A stretch of 64,000 nucleotides of DNA, from NCBI GenBank assembly GCA_020744425.1, contig JAGMUV010000025.1:930001-994000 (forward strand), written 5' to 3'. A program made the translations under genes and the position numbers. This stretch comes from Dactylonectria macrodidyma. Taxonomy: Eukaryota; Ascomycota; Sordariomycetes; Hypocreales; Nectriaceae. Shown piece by piece: positions 11,578 to 22,226 of this stretch. Each line of letters starts with the position of its first letter. Position 1 is the stretch's first letter. The notes under the pieces are model-generated. The model had not been told where the DNA came from and made no database searches. It saw nothing but the letters and a program-made list of their open reading frames with translations.

Positions 11578-13094
11578 AGAAATTCACGCACACTGGGCCT
11601 GCTCAATCCCCAGTACCCCCATAACGGTGGAACGCTTCTAATACTGTCGGTAGCTATCAACAAAAGGACTGACGGGTTAAATGCGATGGTATCTGAAGCC
11701 TGAGCTAGTTCTAGTACTTGGTGTGAGAATTTGACCGTATCGCAAGACTATAGTGAATTGGAGAGGGTGGCTAAAGTTAAATAATAAAATTAATATTTAA
11801 ATACAAAGTGTAAATATGGACAGCATGGTAGAAGCCGTGATCGCGTCTGCAATAGGACTGCTTTCTAAATTCGCCCCAGTATCGTGTGTTATATCAATTT
11901 AGACGTTTTCCATAAATTTCAGCATCTATCCGGCACGGTGTGTGCTATGTCCGGGCTTGTGGCATATCCCGCAGCGCTGTCTACTGTGGTTAATTTGCTC
12001 TCCTTTCCGCGAGTCAGTTCAATGAGGGTGCTTCAGCTTGCAAGGGTCGACAGCGCCTTGCCCGTTGCTTAACATGGCATTGTCTTCCCAACGGTATCGC
12101 AGAATTCTGGTTTCGCCGCTAATGTAAACCCTTGTCTATAAAATAGCTTCGGCATACGACTTCGGCATATGCCTTCAGCATAGGTAGTACGGACTCGGCA
12201 CGCCAATCAAAGAAAGGCGGAAGCTCATCAACGTGTCGGATCACCAGCCCAATGAGGGCCAAGCAACCAAAAAACGGGCTGGAGCTAGCGGTGTACGGGG
12301 CAGGTAGCCCTTGACCCAATACCCTGCTATCAAATCAAACCTGCCGGTATCCCGGGACTATCCCACTCTGAAGTTGTGATTGCGAGTGAGCCCAAAAGCT
12401 ACGGCCAACCTCCCACACATGTTAACTGACGAGTAATTCCTTTGCAGAACATGTTGGCTCCTCCTGGGTCGCGGCGCGCCACGCTCCCGCGTTGCTGCCA
12501 CTAGCTGCCCCCGCTACCTACCCCTCTACCCACAACACGGCAACATGATGCTCCATCCACGGTCGCCAAACGCGGGTACGATGCCCTTTGTCTCTCCCCC
12601 CTTGCTACCCCTGCGATTGGCCTTGGTGGTTCAGTGCTGACTTGGCAACTTCAGTTGCAGGAGTGATATGCCTTCTGCCTGGCCAGCAAGCCACCACAAT
12701 TCAATGCAATGAGGCGGCCTCAGCTCGTCCAGGTTAGATGCATGCATTCACCAGGCAGCAACATCACAGACCTTGTAGGTTGGTCCTAGTCCTTCTTGAA
12801 GAATTCGTTGCGAGATTTTCTGTGCTAAGCGAAACTATCCACCCTCTGCCTATGCCTTTCTTCAGGTACAGATTACACTCTCCGCGCAGAAATAAGGCGT
12901 TCGGCTATCAGGCCCAATCTAGCTCCACACCGCGTGCTGCAGACTTCGCATCGGGTTCGGCGCAGGTGCAGGCCCATGGCGGACGACGAATTTCAAGGTC
13001 TATCACACTTGGCTATGAATACAAAACGCGGCATTAGGCTATAATTGGCTGCATTTCATCCCCCAAAGCTCATTATATCCCGTCCACTCTCCAG
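11578..13094. other. Intergenic, nothing recognised
   Basis: This 1.5-kb gap lies between two convergent genes. Reading frames are short and without motif. A brief AT-rich piece lies near 11775-11815. The minus-strand frame at 12119-12319 is not recognisable. Confidence 0.4.
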
Positions 13095-13894
13095 TCATCG
13101 GTCTCGTTCTCTTAATAACGTAATGTTGGTTGAGTCTGGCTTTGCATCGTCCTGTAAGGTGGGAGTCTTGGCTTTCTTCAGCAAGGTTTTAAAGAACAAC
13201 GAAGCACTTCTGTGGTAGTTGCGGCAACGAGGTTGAATCGGGTTCCGAAGGTGCTTCGATACAGAGATCTCTTGTCCAGGGTTTCCCCGGTTGAGCTGTA
13301 GTCTGTACTCTTTCACCATTCGGACAGTGTCGGCGATGAGGATGTCGACCTCACCGGTGTTTCTGGCTGTAAGTTCCATGATCGGCACGTCCAACTCCCT
13401 GGCCATGTCTCTTCCTACCTGGGTCCAGCTTGGCCTCCCTTCTACGAGGTCGGCTTTGTTCGCCACCAGCACTATAGGTCCAGATTTCCAGGTGTTGATT
13501 GAGGCTTTCGTAAGCCATTCCGGGGCGCTTTTCTCCCGCACGCTCTGGATTTTGGTATGGAAAGCCCTTATTTCGTTGAATGTGAGCATATCGGTAAGGC
13601 TGTAGATGAGTATATATGCATCTGCAAGTTGAATCCAGCCGTCAAGCAGTGCGGAATACTCCTCGTCGACCGTGTCCAGAACGTCGAGCATGTAGGTCTC
13701 CCCGTCAACATTGACTTGTTTCCTATATGAGTCTTCAAGCGTTGGGTCACAGATGTCGAGAAATTGAGGGTAAAGTGCCTGGGACAACTTGAGTCCAGTA
13801 ATTTCCAACACTGGAAAGGGACCAATACCTGAATCTTAATCGTCGTTTTCCCAACGCCACCCGCTCCCATCAGCATTAGTTTGACACTCTCCAT
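13095..13894 (-). CDS. Atypical Ras-like small GTPase
   Basis: Two exons (13894-13829 and 13778-13095, intron of 50 bases) give 249 aa. Numbering runs parallel to H-Ras at first: GAGGVGKT at 10-17 (P-loop), then DPTLEDSYRKQ at 33-43 with the effector Thr at 35. The G3 box is altered. The canonical D-T-A-G-Q-E-E-Y reads D-T-V-D-E-E-Y, so one residue is lost and both Gly60 and catalytic Gln61 are absent. NKADL (G4) is intact, and G5 is approximated by LTARN. The C-terminus is long and basic but ends in RERDR with no CaaX box, so prenylation of the usual kind is not expected. The product should bind GTP but hydrolyse poorly (inference). Splicing is well supported, because joining restores exactly ten residues between the P-loop helix and DPT as in Ras. 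Confidence 0.82.
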
Positions 13895-16514
13895 CTTCGT
13901 TTCTGCAGTAAGTTTCTGTGCAGGACCGCGGGATATGGTGTTTCGACACCAGACTTGTCACAGATCATGCAAGAGACTACATTTCTCTTGACAGAAGGCA
14001 AAGGTCTGAGGCGGGGTAAAGACGTTACTGCATTCCCTGAAGCATAGGAACCCGGCTGGTGGTGTGGGGCTATGCAATTCTCCTTGCATAAAGTAGAGAC
14101 TAGCATAATTGGGATGGCGCAACGCTCCTGTGCACACATACTGTCTCGGGAGATGCCGGCCGTTCGTCAGGGATCCAGACCGCGGCTAATCCGGCCAGCT
14201 TACAATAATAGCTTAGTCCTCTCGTTTTTAATCTTAGAGAATCAACCTCATGGGCGACCCTGTGTTGCACAAACTCAGGTCCGATCCGGTATGAACGCCA
14301 AGACGGCGAGGCGTTAAGAGAGCAATTCGCACGACGCCAGGCTCCAAGATTCTAATATACAGGAAGGAAAGCGGGAAGGAGGAAGGCTGGCATTAGCTCG
14401 ATGACAGTATTTGCAGGACAGGGCGAGAATGCCCAGCGAGAAGAGGAAACTCGCCGAAGTGGACGACGAGAGCGAAAGCTAAGCAAATGCAACGGTGTGG
14501 GTCACCGGGTGTTCCCATACCCTGTCAGTGCCCGCGACACGTGGAAGAGGCACCAGGGCTCTGGTTCTACTATGTACAAGGGAGGATCTTAACCCTTGAG
14601 GTGTTATCGGCAAGGTCGCTTGGCATCTGGGAAAGCTTTACGGAGGGCCCTTTCAAAGTCTGTTCCAAGCGCTAAATGCGCCACATCTCTCAATCCTTGT
14701 TAGTTACCTAAGATACAAGGTGTAGAATCCAGCCACAATGAGTTAGTTGCTACATCCACTATAGTTTTAGGGGTGCTAGGGGGATTAGAATGTAATACAG
14801 TGAGGATAGGCTGCTGTAAAATTAGCAGCCTTTAGCGGATAAGGCACTATAAAAAGTACTTAATGTACTTAACCAAGCCACAGTCGTCGGATTTCCTTTT
14901 TCAAACTAGCGCTTGAAAAAGACTTTTAAAAGAGCCCTCCGTAGAGGTGGGGGGCTAGAAAAGGGGACTAAGAGGGCTGAACTTGCATTTACTCTTTTTT
15001 TTTTTTTTTTTTTTTTATACATATATTACCCTAGAGAGATGTAATTACTTTTAAAAACAAGACGCCCCCCTTGCTCGACGTGTAGTTCCTGTTTTCGTTA
15101 GATGGCAACTCGGGACCCCATTGCCGATTGATACTGTCGATTGAAACCTTGAAGTGGCGCACTGGCGCTATTGCTAATTGGAACTTGTCGTTGATTTGAG
15201 AGAAAAGTGGGGGACGCTCACGCCGCTATCTATTAGTGAGATAGTGGAGGAATTTCGTCCTGAGGGAGAGGAGCGACCGGGCCGGAGCCGTCAGTTTGGG
15301 AGGACGGATCTGGGTCGGCTCCAGCAGCTCCAGCGAGTGCTATGCCACAGGCTACGTCCTAGAGATCCGGCTCTAAGGGATCCAGGGGTGGTTCGGGATC
15401 GCCCCGTAAAGCATTAAGGGGCCACGAACCGACTGTGGCTCTGGGATAGCCCCCAGCCCCCCAGCAGGAGCAGGGTAGGCAATCTGGAGGTCGCTACACG
15501 CCATATGATAAGGATTCAACAGCTCAAAGAGGTTTCTGGTGGCGGCGCTAGAAGGAGTTCAGACGAAGCGCCACGATGGCCTACTCGCAGAGCAGCGTCG
15601 TTCTCCGGAGACTGTTTCTGCAACCGGCTGGCGACATCGAACACAATCCTCGAGTCTAGGAGAGACATTTATATTAATAATAGTATCCAAGCAGTCTAGC
15701 TATGAAGAAGCCCTGGCAAGTTCATTTCACGCCGCTTTGTGCCTGTTATTGTGACATGTGTAGATCCCGCGACGACAAGGCCCATTGAAAACCCTAGCTG
15801 CTAAAGACCTTTACCAATGGCAATTTGGACATTTTCCCGAAGAACTCGATGTGTAACCGCAACTGGGACAAAAACAGCGTTTGGAGGGTCCCCCGGCCCC
15901 GAGCAGCGAACAGGCGCAAAGAAGGGCAAACCATAAGACCCCTGATGGCTCTGGTGTCAAGATACCCGAAGAATCGGAGACGAAACTCACGTTCACCATA
16001 GTCCATTTCCGTTCCTAAGCCAAGCTGCGTGCCGTTCTAAGCTGATATGGAGCCGGGCTCGGACTGAGGGCCCCGGAACTCGGATTGAGCCGTCAGGAGC
16101 TGCTCATGTTCTGCTTTTGCTACAGAATATCATCGAGCGCGTATTCGATATACTCGGAACAGGACATTTGGTCCTTCTAGGAATGACCTTGCCGTTCTTT
16201 TGTCCGGATATGGCGCGAAGAATGGGTTGATGCCTCCAACGGACAACTGTCACTTCGAACAAGGGGGAGAGAGGTGTCTCGCAGAACAAGGCATTGCCGT
16301 TGGCTGGTCTGTGTTCGCAGCTCATTCACGAGATCACAAAGTCGGGCATCGGTGAGTGGTGGCGATATTCCCAAATAGGATTCTTCTTCAAGACTTGCGA
16401 CACTTCCCCTGTGTGGACGTGATGGACCGCCATTTCGAAAGGTATAAGATCAGGACCCCATCATTAACAGCAATAAGACCAGCCCCAAGTATGAATGGCA
16501 TATCTGAAAATGGG
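13895..16514. other. Intergenic, contains a MITE
   Basis: About 2.6 kb without a supportable gene. It contains the 301-bp inverted-repeat element at 14641-14941, a run of about 22 T at 14995-15016 and several short frames (for example 15178-15417 +) with no recognisable motif. Confidence 0.4.
14641..14941. mobile_element. MITE with ~34-bp terminal inverted repeats and TA duplication
   Basis: The left end CGGAGGGCCCTTTC at 14641 and the right end, read on the minus strand from 14941 as CGGAGGGCTCTTTT, continue as matching inverted repeats to CAAGCGCTA (about 34 bases, a handful of mismatches, mainly C/T). The element is flanked on both sides by TA (14639-14640 and 14942-14943). The interior of about 230 bp has no coding capacity. 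Size, terminal repeats and TA duplication are those of a Tc1/mariner-pogo-type miniature element mobilised in trans. Confidence 0.8.
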
Positions 16515-17796
16515 TCAATGTTCCAACGTGTCCATCTCGTACCCACCCAAGCTGTCTTGGTCTTTGGAATCCGGGTAGTTGACCGACAGCTCGTGCGTTA
16601 CGAGCACTCCACCCGCTGCCTGATTAAGAATGCTCTTATCGCTCTGGTCGTCACCTCGACTTTGGTTCCTCGCAATAATGGCGATCTTGCGGTTTTGGCT
16701 ATCCCTCCCAAAATCAGTTCTCTCGTCGGCGAGATAGTATTGTTTCGCAGACGAGCGGACTTGTCGAACAAGAACGCGAAGGACGGGGATTGAAGAAGCG
16801 ACCATGGTGGTGGCAGTCTCGACTGGAGCCCAGTAAATTAATGAGATGGTGTCATCTTCTGTAGTTAGCTGCATGAAAGCACAACCCATATCAAGCTGTG
16901 AATCTTACAGAGGGTTCCCGAGTATAAACTTCGAAGTTCATACGTCTTAATAACGGAAGCAACGCCAGCACTGTCGTCTTAGCTGGGTTTGGGATAGTAG
17001 CACGAAGGACTTACAAGACACCCATGCTCATGGCAATCCCAACGCCCACCTTTTCCTTGGTTCTCATCTGCAAATGCCACACAAGTCTCCACGCGAGGAG
17101 CACTAGGGCAAAATCGACGGCGGCTGAGTACGCTGAAGTAAATGTAAGCAGCCATTCTGACTAGACTCGGATGACATACCTCCAGAAAAGATATGATACT
17201 TGATCACAGCATCACGGTCCCAGCAAACCCCCTTTACTCTTGGATCCCACGTAGCCTGGACAGGCCTGCATTGTACATAGAAAATTAGGATGCTGAACCC
17301 GAGAAAGATGTTCGTTGTAATAATCAAAAACCACACCGTCCGCTTCATCCACCCGTCAGTGATGCGCAAGAGCGTGACGCCGAATGAAGTTTTGCTCCAG
17401 ATAATCGAGATAAGCATAAACGGGTGTCCTACAGCCACAAGTTTCGCAAGCGTAATGAAATTTTCCGGGGGAAAGTCCCAGTCGCGAACTCCATAGCTGA
17501 GGCCGACCACAGAAGACGAGACGAGGCTGATGTGGACGACGAGGCACACCTTATCTGGTTAGCTTTTGTTTCCAGCATTTCGCTGACTGGCCTACCCATG
17601 AGCCCAGCAGAATATAGTCGTCCCACCATAACCGACGATGTGTCTTGAACTTGCAGCAAACGCGGAGAGCAAGGAAAATGGCAGAAATGGAGGCCAAGAC
17701 CCAAAGAACGGCAAGTATTTTTGGCCCGGCGTCGTCGTGAGGCAGGGCCGTTGTGGGTGAGGCAGCAGACGTTTCTCGTGTGTTCTGCCTTGACAT
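16515..17796 (-). CDS. PTH11-like integral membrane protein (fungal rhodopsin domain)
   Basis: Five exons on the minus strand (17796-17596, 17549-17180, 17132-17015, 16970-16909, 16855-16515) give 363 aa. Introns are 44-53 bases. The protein shows a first TM segment followed by WWDDYILLGSW, the family's WxxDDY box. Next come a helix ending in GLSYGVRDWDF, the FSILIFYVQCRPVQATWDP motif (CRP after helix 4), a helix with AAVDFALVLLAW, and a last helix with PVETATTMVASSIPVLRVLVR. These are the hallmarks of the rhodopsin-domain/SAT4 family (PF20684). The tail is hydrophilic and probably cytosolic. In intron 4 the acceptor is taken as GAAG, eight bases after a perfect GCTAAC branch site; the nearer AGs give stops. 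The start is the ATG at 17796; an upstream in-frame ATG at 17904 would add 36 residues of unlikely sequence. Confidence 0.82.
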
Positions 17797-19823
17797 GATG
17801 CGTACAAGAAGAGGCTGGAGTTGGAAAGAGAGACGGCAAGATGGCTGGAAGGGTGCGCACAATAGATATATAGCTCGAGATGGCATCTCTTGACACACTT
17901 CCATGTTGTGTATGCCCGCTTAAAGGCAAGCGTCCAAGACTCTGTTAAAGGAAGCTAGACTCAGCCTTGGTCATTGGCTGTGGCCGGGAGTCGGGTCACG
18001 TCCGCGATCCAATCATGGGGAGTCGGTGCCGCTCCAGCGATCCGAGCGGGCGTGGCTGGTGGCTGCAGCTGGAAGGGTCTTGGGATCAGGCGTTTAGGCT
18101 GACGCCAAAAGTGAAGAATTGAGCGAGCAGTGGTGACACGGTGACACCTTAGGTGGTGATAAGGCTCCAGCTGGTCAATCGACGCAATATTACGGGTATT
18201 AAGAAATGCGGTGGCAAATCGCCGTCAATCAGCCACTTTTTGTTGCGCTCTCGGATTGATCCTCTATGATTGGATTGAATCCCTGCGAGTGACCACACTG
18301 GAGCCTTACCACCACCGAGGAGATATGTTAACCGGTGCGGTTTCATGGGGATAAGATGCGGGAGTGATTATCCAGCCCGGACGCGAGTGGAGCCTGTCTT
18401 GCTGACTCCTCAAACCGAAGGTTTCCAGCCACAGTTAACCAGTTCTCCTTTTCAGCCAATGCGACCTCACCTCAACGGTGCTCGGGGGAAGTTACACTAG
18501 TGCTGTCTTTGAATGCTACAGGATGGGCAGATTCTGCGGTAACAGCCGGGAGTCATGAATGCCCTCCAAGTCGTTCGATGCGACCTTGATCATTGAGCCT
18601 GACCTGCTCTCCTGCTGTGATTGGCTCACGCTGGCCAGTGGTTGACACAGGGGCGCATTTCCAGGAGGATCGACATCAGCCACAGTAGCATCGGAATGGC
18701 AGCACACCCTGTTAGCCATGACTACAATTAATGCGAAGGCGCTACGGCACTGTGACGAATCACGACTTCCTGCCTCCAAGATTCAGGCTGATCGTCGCCG
18801 GGATATCCGGTTGGGAGATTCGGTCGGCAGCGGGAGTAGGGAGAGGGTCACCTGCAGGATTTTCCACCCAAAGCTCAGTCCGGCAACCCTTAGTATCAAA
18901 CCGACGAAGCCAAAGAACAAGGGGGGTTCGTTTAGCCTGTACTAGGCCTACCTACTGACTAGTATTCGACAATTTTCGTCAAACTGCATATTCACCTCGT
19001 TCTAGCCTTTAAACCCTGTCTTTAGCTGGAATGAGACTTTCTCCTTCACGGATATGTCTCTCAAGGTTCATCAGGTTCTTATTCTCTTGTTGAAGGATCT
19101 GTCTGGTTTTCTAGCCTCAAAAGGCGATCTGATGTATAATTCCTGAGGTCCCACGGGCAAACTGGCCGGTAGTGGCCAGAATCGATATCGTACGAAGTGA
19201 GCTTCAAAGATTACCTCAATAGAGGTGTGACTAGTCTGAGGCTGTGACATGCTAATAATATAGATGGCTGGAGTGTAAGATCGGGGGGTTCTTTGGTCTG
19301 AATCAGTGGGAGCAGCTTGTCACCTATATATACTTGAATCCTTTCCACGGTGCCCAAATGATGGCTTGTCCAGATCAAAGTTCATGCAAAAGGTAAGATA
19401 TCTGCGAATCTTGACACGCAATGACAGTTAATGAAATGCCGGTATGATAGTCACTTGTGCAAAGGCACTAATGTAGCCTTCAAGGCACAACTCCATAACG
19501 TGATATCGTTGTTAAGCATATATACCCACTAGTGAGTAGCACGTCGCAACATTTCCTTCACTAGCGTACACTATATAAAGACTAATTTTATCCAGAGACA
19601 AGCGTAAGATTGTGTAGGTAGACATGAGCGCCGAGTACAGCCTCGTCCCCTTGCAAGGCTAGCAACACGCAACTCGATGCCGAATCCTAGTGACCTTTCC
19701 GATATCCATCAATTGCTCGGCAAAGCTATCTCCATGGACGAGATTCTCGGTGTTGTCTGCATCAGCCATATGACGGAAGTAAGCCTCGTCTCATTGCTTA
19801 CGGGTAATGTAGCCTAGTGGCAT
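17797..19823. other. Intergenic, nothing recognised
   Basis: About 2 kb between the receptor gene and the transporter pseudogene. The part nearest 19640-19800 may hold decayed C-terminal codons of the transporter on the minus strand. No other feature is supported. Confidence 0.4.
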
Positions 19824-20775
19824 CTACTTGGCGCTATTCCATGCCTTTAAGTCCCACTGGCTATATATTAAGTCAATATTCTCGAGACTGAGGGTACGAG
19901 ACTTAAAGACGATGAACCACGTAATAAGAGCAATAGCAAAGTTCATGCCAGCAAAGATATATCTGACCGAATATGAGATTCCATCGTTGGCGACAGGCGT
20001 AAGGAAGGTAATTAAGACTAATAATATTAATGCCAATCCTTATTTTTAGAGCTTAAAACTCACGGTTTCCAAGCTAATTGCTCGCAGTTGCAAGCGACGC
20101 CTGCTTAGCACGCGTGCGAAGAGGGAAGGTTTTTCTGACGATGACCTAGCCTAAAGGACCCCAGCTGATTGCAAAGGATGCAATGAATAGACAAGCTGAG
20201 ACGACCATGATGATTCCAATAGCCCTGCTGTCTTGGGGATTGATTGCCATGCTTATAGAAGTAAAGATAATTATCCAGGCCGTCTGCCACAGGGCCCCGA
20301 AGCAGAGAGGCCATTGATGACCTACTTGCTCTGATATGTGGATGTCAGGGATTGCCATGGTAACATTCGCAGCTCCCAGGATCAGCTGGACTAGGATCGG
20401 GTCGTCTATGCCGGCGGACTGGAAGATGGTAGCACCGTAGTCCTAGAAGAGGTTAGTTGAGTTGCATTAAGCGGGCGATGGTCCTTACGACAAAGTAGTT
20501 GACACCAGTCCATTGCTGGAGAAACTGAACAGCCCTGGTTGTTCACGTCAATATGTGCTGTCATGTGGAGTGAGTCTGTGAATAAGCTTGCATGCCAAGG
20601 AGGGTCCGATAGACGAGTTTTGGAATCTCGGGGTCTGACTTGAGGCACTCCATCCGAGTGCCTTGGCCAACCTTGGCTTCCTCGTCAAGTAGCGCCTTAA
20701 TCTCGTGGATATCGCCCTCCATCACAGGATTTCTCGCGTCGTCCTTCATCCCGTGAAGTCGCTAAGAGCCGGATT
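19824..20775 (-). pseudogene. Sugar transporter (MFS) pseudogene, C-terminal half
   Basis: Minus-strand fragments in order match the second half of fungal hexose transporters. They are a cytosolic loop with PKLVYRTLLG, then QFLQQWTGVNYFV, DYGATIFQSAGI, an inside loop, SWGP, the FPLRTRAKQASLATASN motif after helix 10, and a last helix pair with VRYIFAGMNF. The N-terminal six helices are absent. Two stops in the FPLRTRAK region stand where Trp is expected (TGG to TAG, at SWGPLG-stop and SN-stop). One intron has a GC rather than GT donor (near 20585), and the loop frame is broken upstream of 20770. Homologues are plasma-membrane sugar/H+ symporters. This copy is dead. Confidence 0.72.
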
Positions 20776-21070
20776 TCCGAAGTGGAGCGGCCGACGGAAA
20801 GCAATAGGTAGCGGTGGCTGCAGAGCTGGAGATATATGAGATTATATCTTAGTTAACAGGTTGGAGGGCGAGTTCGCGAAGAGCTACTGCGTTAAGCTTA
20901 TCACTTCCGGCTCGCGGGGAATTCATTATGAACATGCTAAGTGGTGGTAAACACTATTTAGTCACGGGACCTTTAGCAGAAGATTGCAATTTAGGTACAA
21001 ATGCATCTTGGATAGAACCACAAGTCATGGTTTGGATACACCTGAAAGTTATTTCCGAATTATCATATCT

Positions 21071-21718
21071 CTAGCTGCTAGCTCGCAAACTTGACAACAC
21101 AACGGAGGCCTCAGATGCCTCATTTCGAATTTTAGACAGCCTGGCGAGCGACCGCCTGATGTTCTCACGAGCCTGCTTCTCATATAAACCACGGAACCGT
21201 TCGGAATAGAAGATGTGTGCTCGATCCGCAAACTCTGTAAGGATGCGTGTGCGTCCAATAGTCCAATCCGCCTCAGTAACCCAACCATACTCCTGACGGA
21301 CGGCAGATTCATATGCTTCAAAGGCCTCAACATCCGCACCAAGAATGCTCAGGTCCATGTCGAGGAACATCGCTGCGTCTGCCACGTGTCTCGCGTCTGA
21401 AAATGGTGGAAGGGTGTGCGTAGCAGTAGCCTCGATCAAGGCGCGAATGCGGGACAGGCGCTCCACCGAAACGGTGCCTGATAGCCTGGAAACGGCCAGC
21501 TCGGCGCTTTTCAGCTCGTTGTCTGCGGCGTGGGTGTCGTAGATGCTATCATGGAACCAAATAGCCGCTTCGACAACTTCAATGTCTGTAAACGCGTCTC
21601 GATGCTCTCTGAGGAGGTTGAGGAGCGAATAAACATGCCCGACGCCATGATAAACTCTGCCAGTGGCGCTGTAGAGCTGGGTTAACTCGCTTAACAATGT
21701 TTCGTTAATGAGCGTCAT
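21071..21718 (-). CDS. HD-superfamily metal-dependent phosphohydrolase
   Basis: This single-exon gene encodes 215 aa, about the full length for the family (COG4339, predicted metal-dependent HD phosphohydrolases). Visible motifs are RVYHGVGHV with His24 and His28, WFHDSIYD with the HD pair at 56-57, NELKSAELA at 67-75, and FLDMDLSILG with Asp120 and Asp122. These supply the metal ligands and match the family order. The C-terminal part, with a conserved Y-x-x-R-x-R-I-L-x-x-F pattern, is also typical. The substrate is unknown; nucleotide or phosphate-ester hydrolysis is expected from the fold. There is no signal peptide, so it is probably cytosolic. The gene stands alone, and its start is the first ATG, in good agreement with the family's N-terminus. 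Confidence 0.85.
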   Translation of the reverse strand: MTLINETLLSELTQLYSATGRVYHGVGHVYSLLNLLREHRDAFTDIEVVEAAIWFHDSIYDTHAADNELKSAELAVSRLSGTVSVERLSRIRALIEATATHTLPPFSDARHVADAAMFLDMDLSILGADVEAFEAYESAVRQEYGWVTEADWTIGRTRILTEFADRAHIFYSERFRGLYEKQARENIRRSLARLSKIRNEASEASVVLSSLRASS

Positions 21719-22226
21719 GATGATCCTTGGCCTTCTAGTCTGACGCTATGCTAAGTTTACAGAAGGAAGAGTCGAGGAAGTGGGTCAGGAGGGGCTGGAG
21801 CATGCCTATTATACCTACCCATCGGAGGGATAATTAATACGCAGTAAATATTGTACTAGGGGGGTCTCGTGACTTCGCGTAAGCTCAATCCCCCATTCGT
21901 CCCTCACGGGGGGGTCACTGACGAAGCAAAAAGTCATTGACTTAGCAAATCCGGGTACTTGCATACGCACTAAAAATAGGTAATAGCGATATATCTATTG
22001 AATTGGACTATGATAGAACTGTTCTAATAGGCAATGGGCACTCAGAAACAAGCGCACACACGGGGAGAGAGTGTTGAAATGAGCATGTTGTGTTAATTGA
22101 AGAAAAAAGACTAGTGCTAGCTATGGGCAAGAAGGCATCTACATCCTAGCCACCAATGGATCGGAATAGCCATTAATCCTCTAAACCACGGATCTCAACA
22201 GAGAGAGCCTTGAGGAATGAAGTTCC
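21719..22226. other. Intergenic, nothing recognised
   Basis: About 500 bases between the upstream side of the HD-domain gene and the 3' end of the ankyrin gene. It has a direct CTCACGGGGGGG-like G run near 21905 and AT-rich pieces, but no supported feature. Confidence 0.4.
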
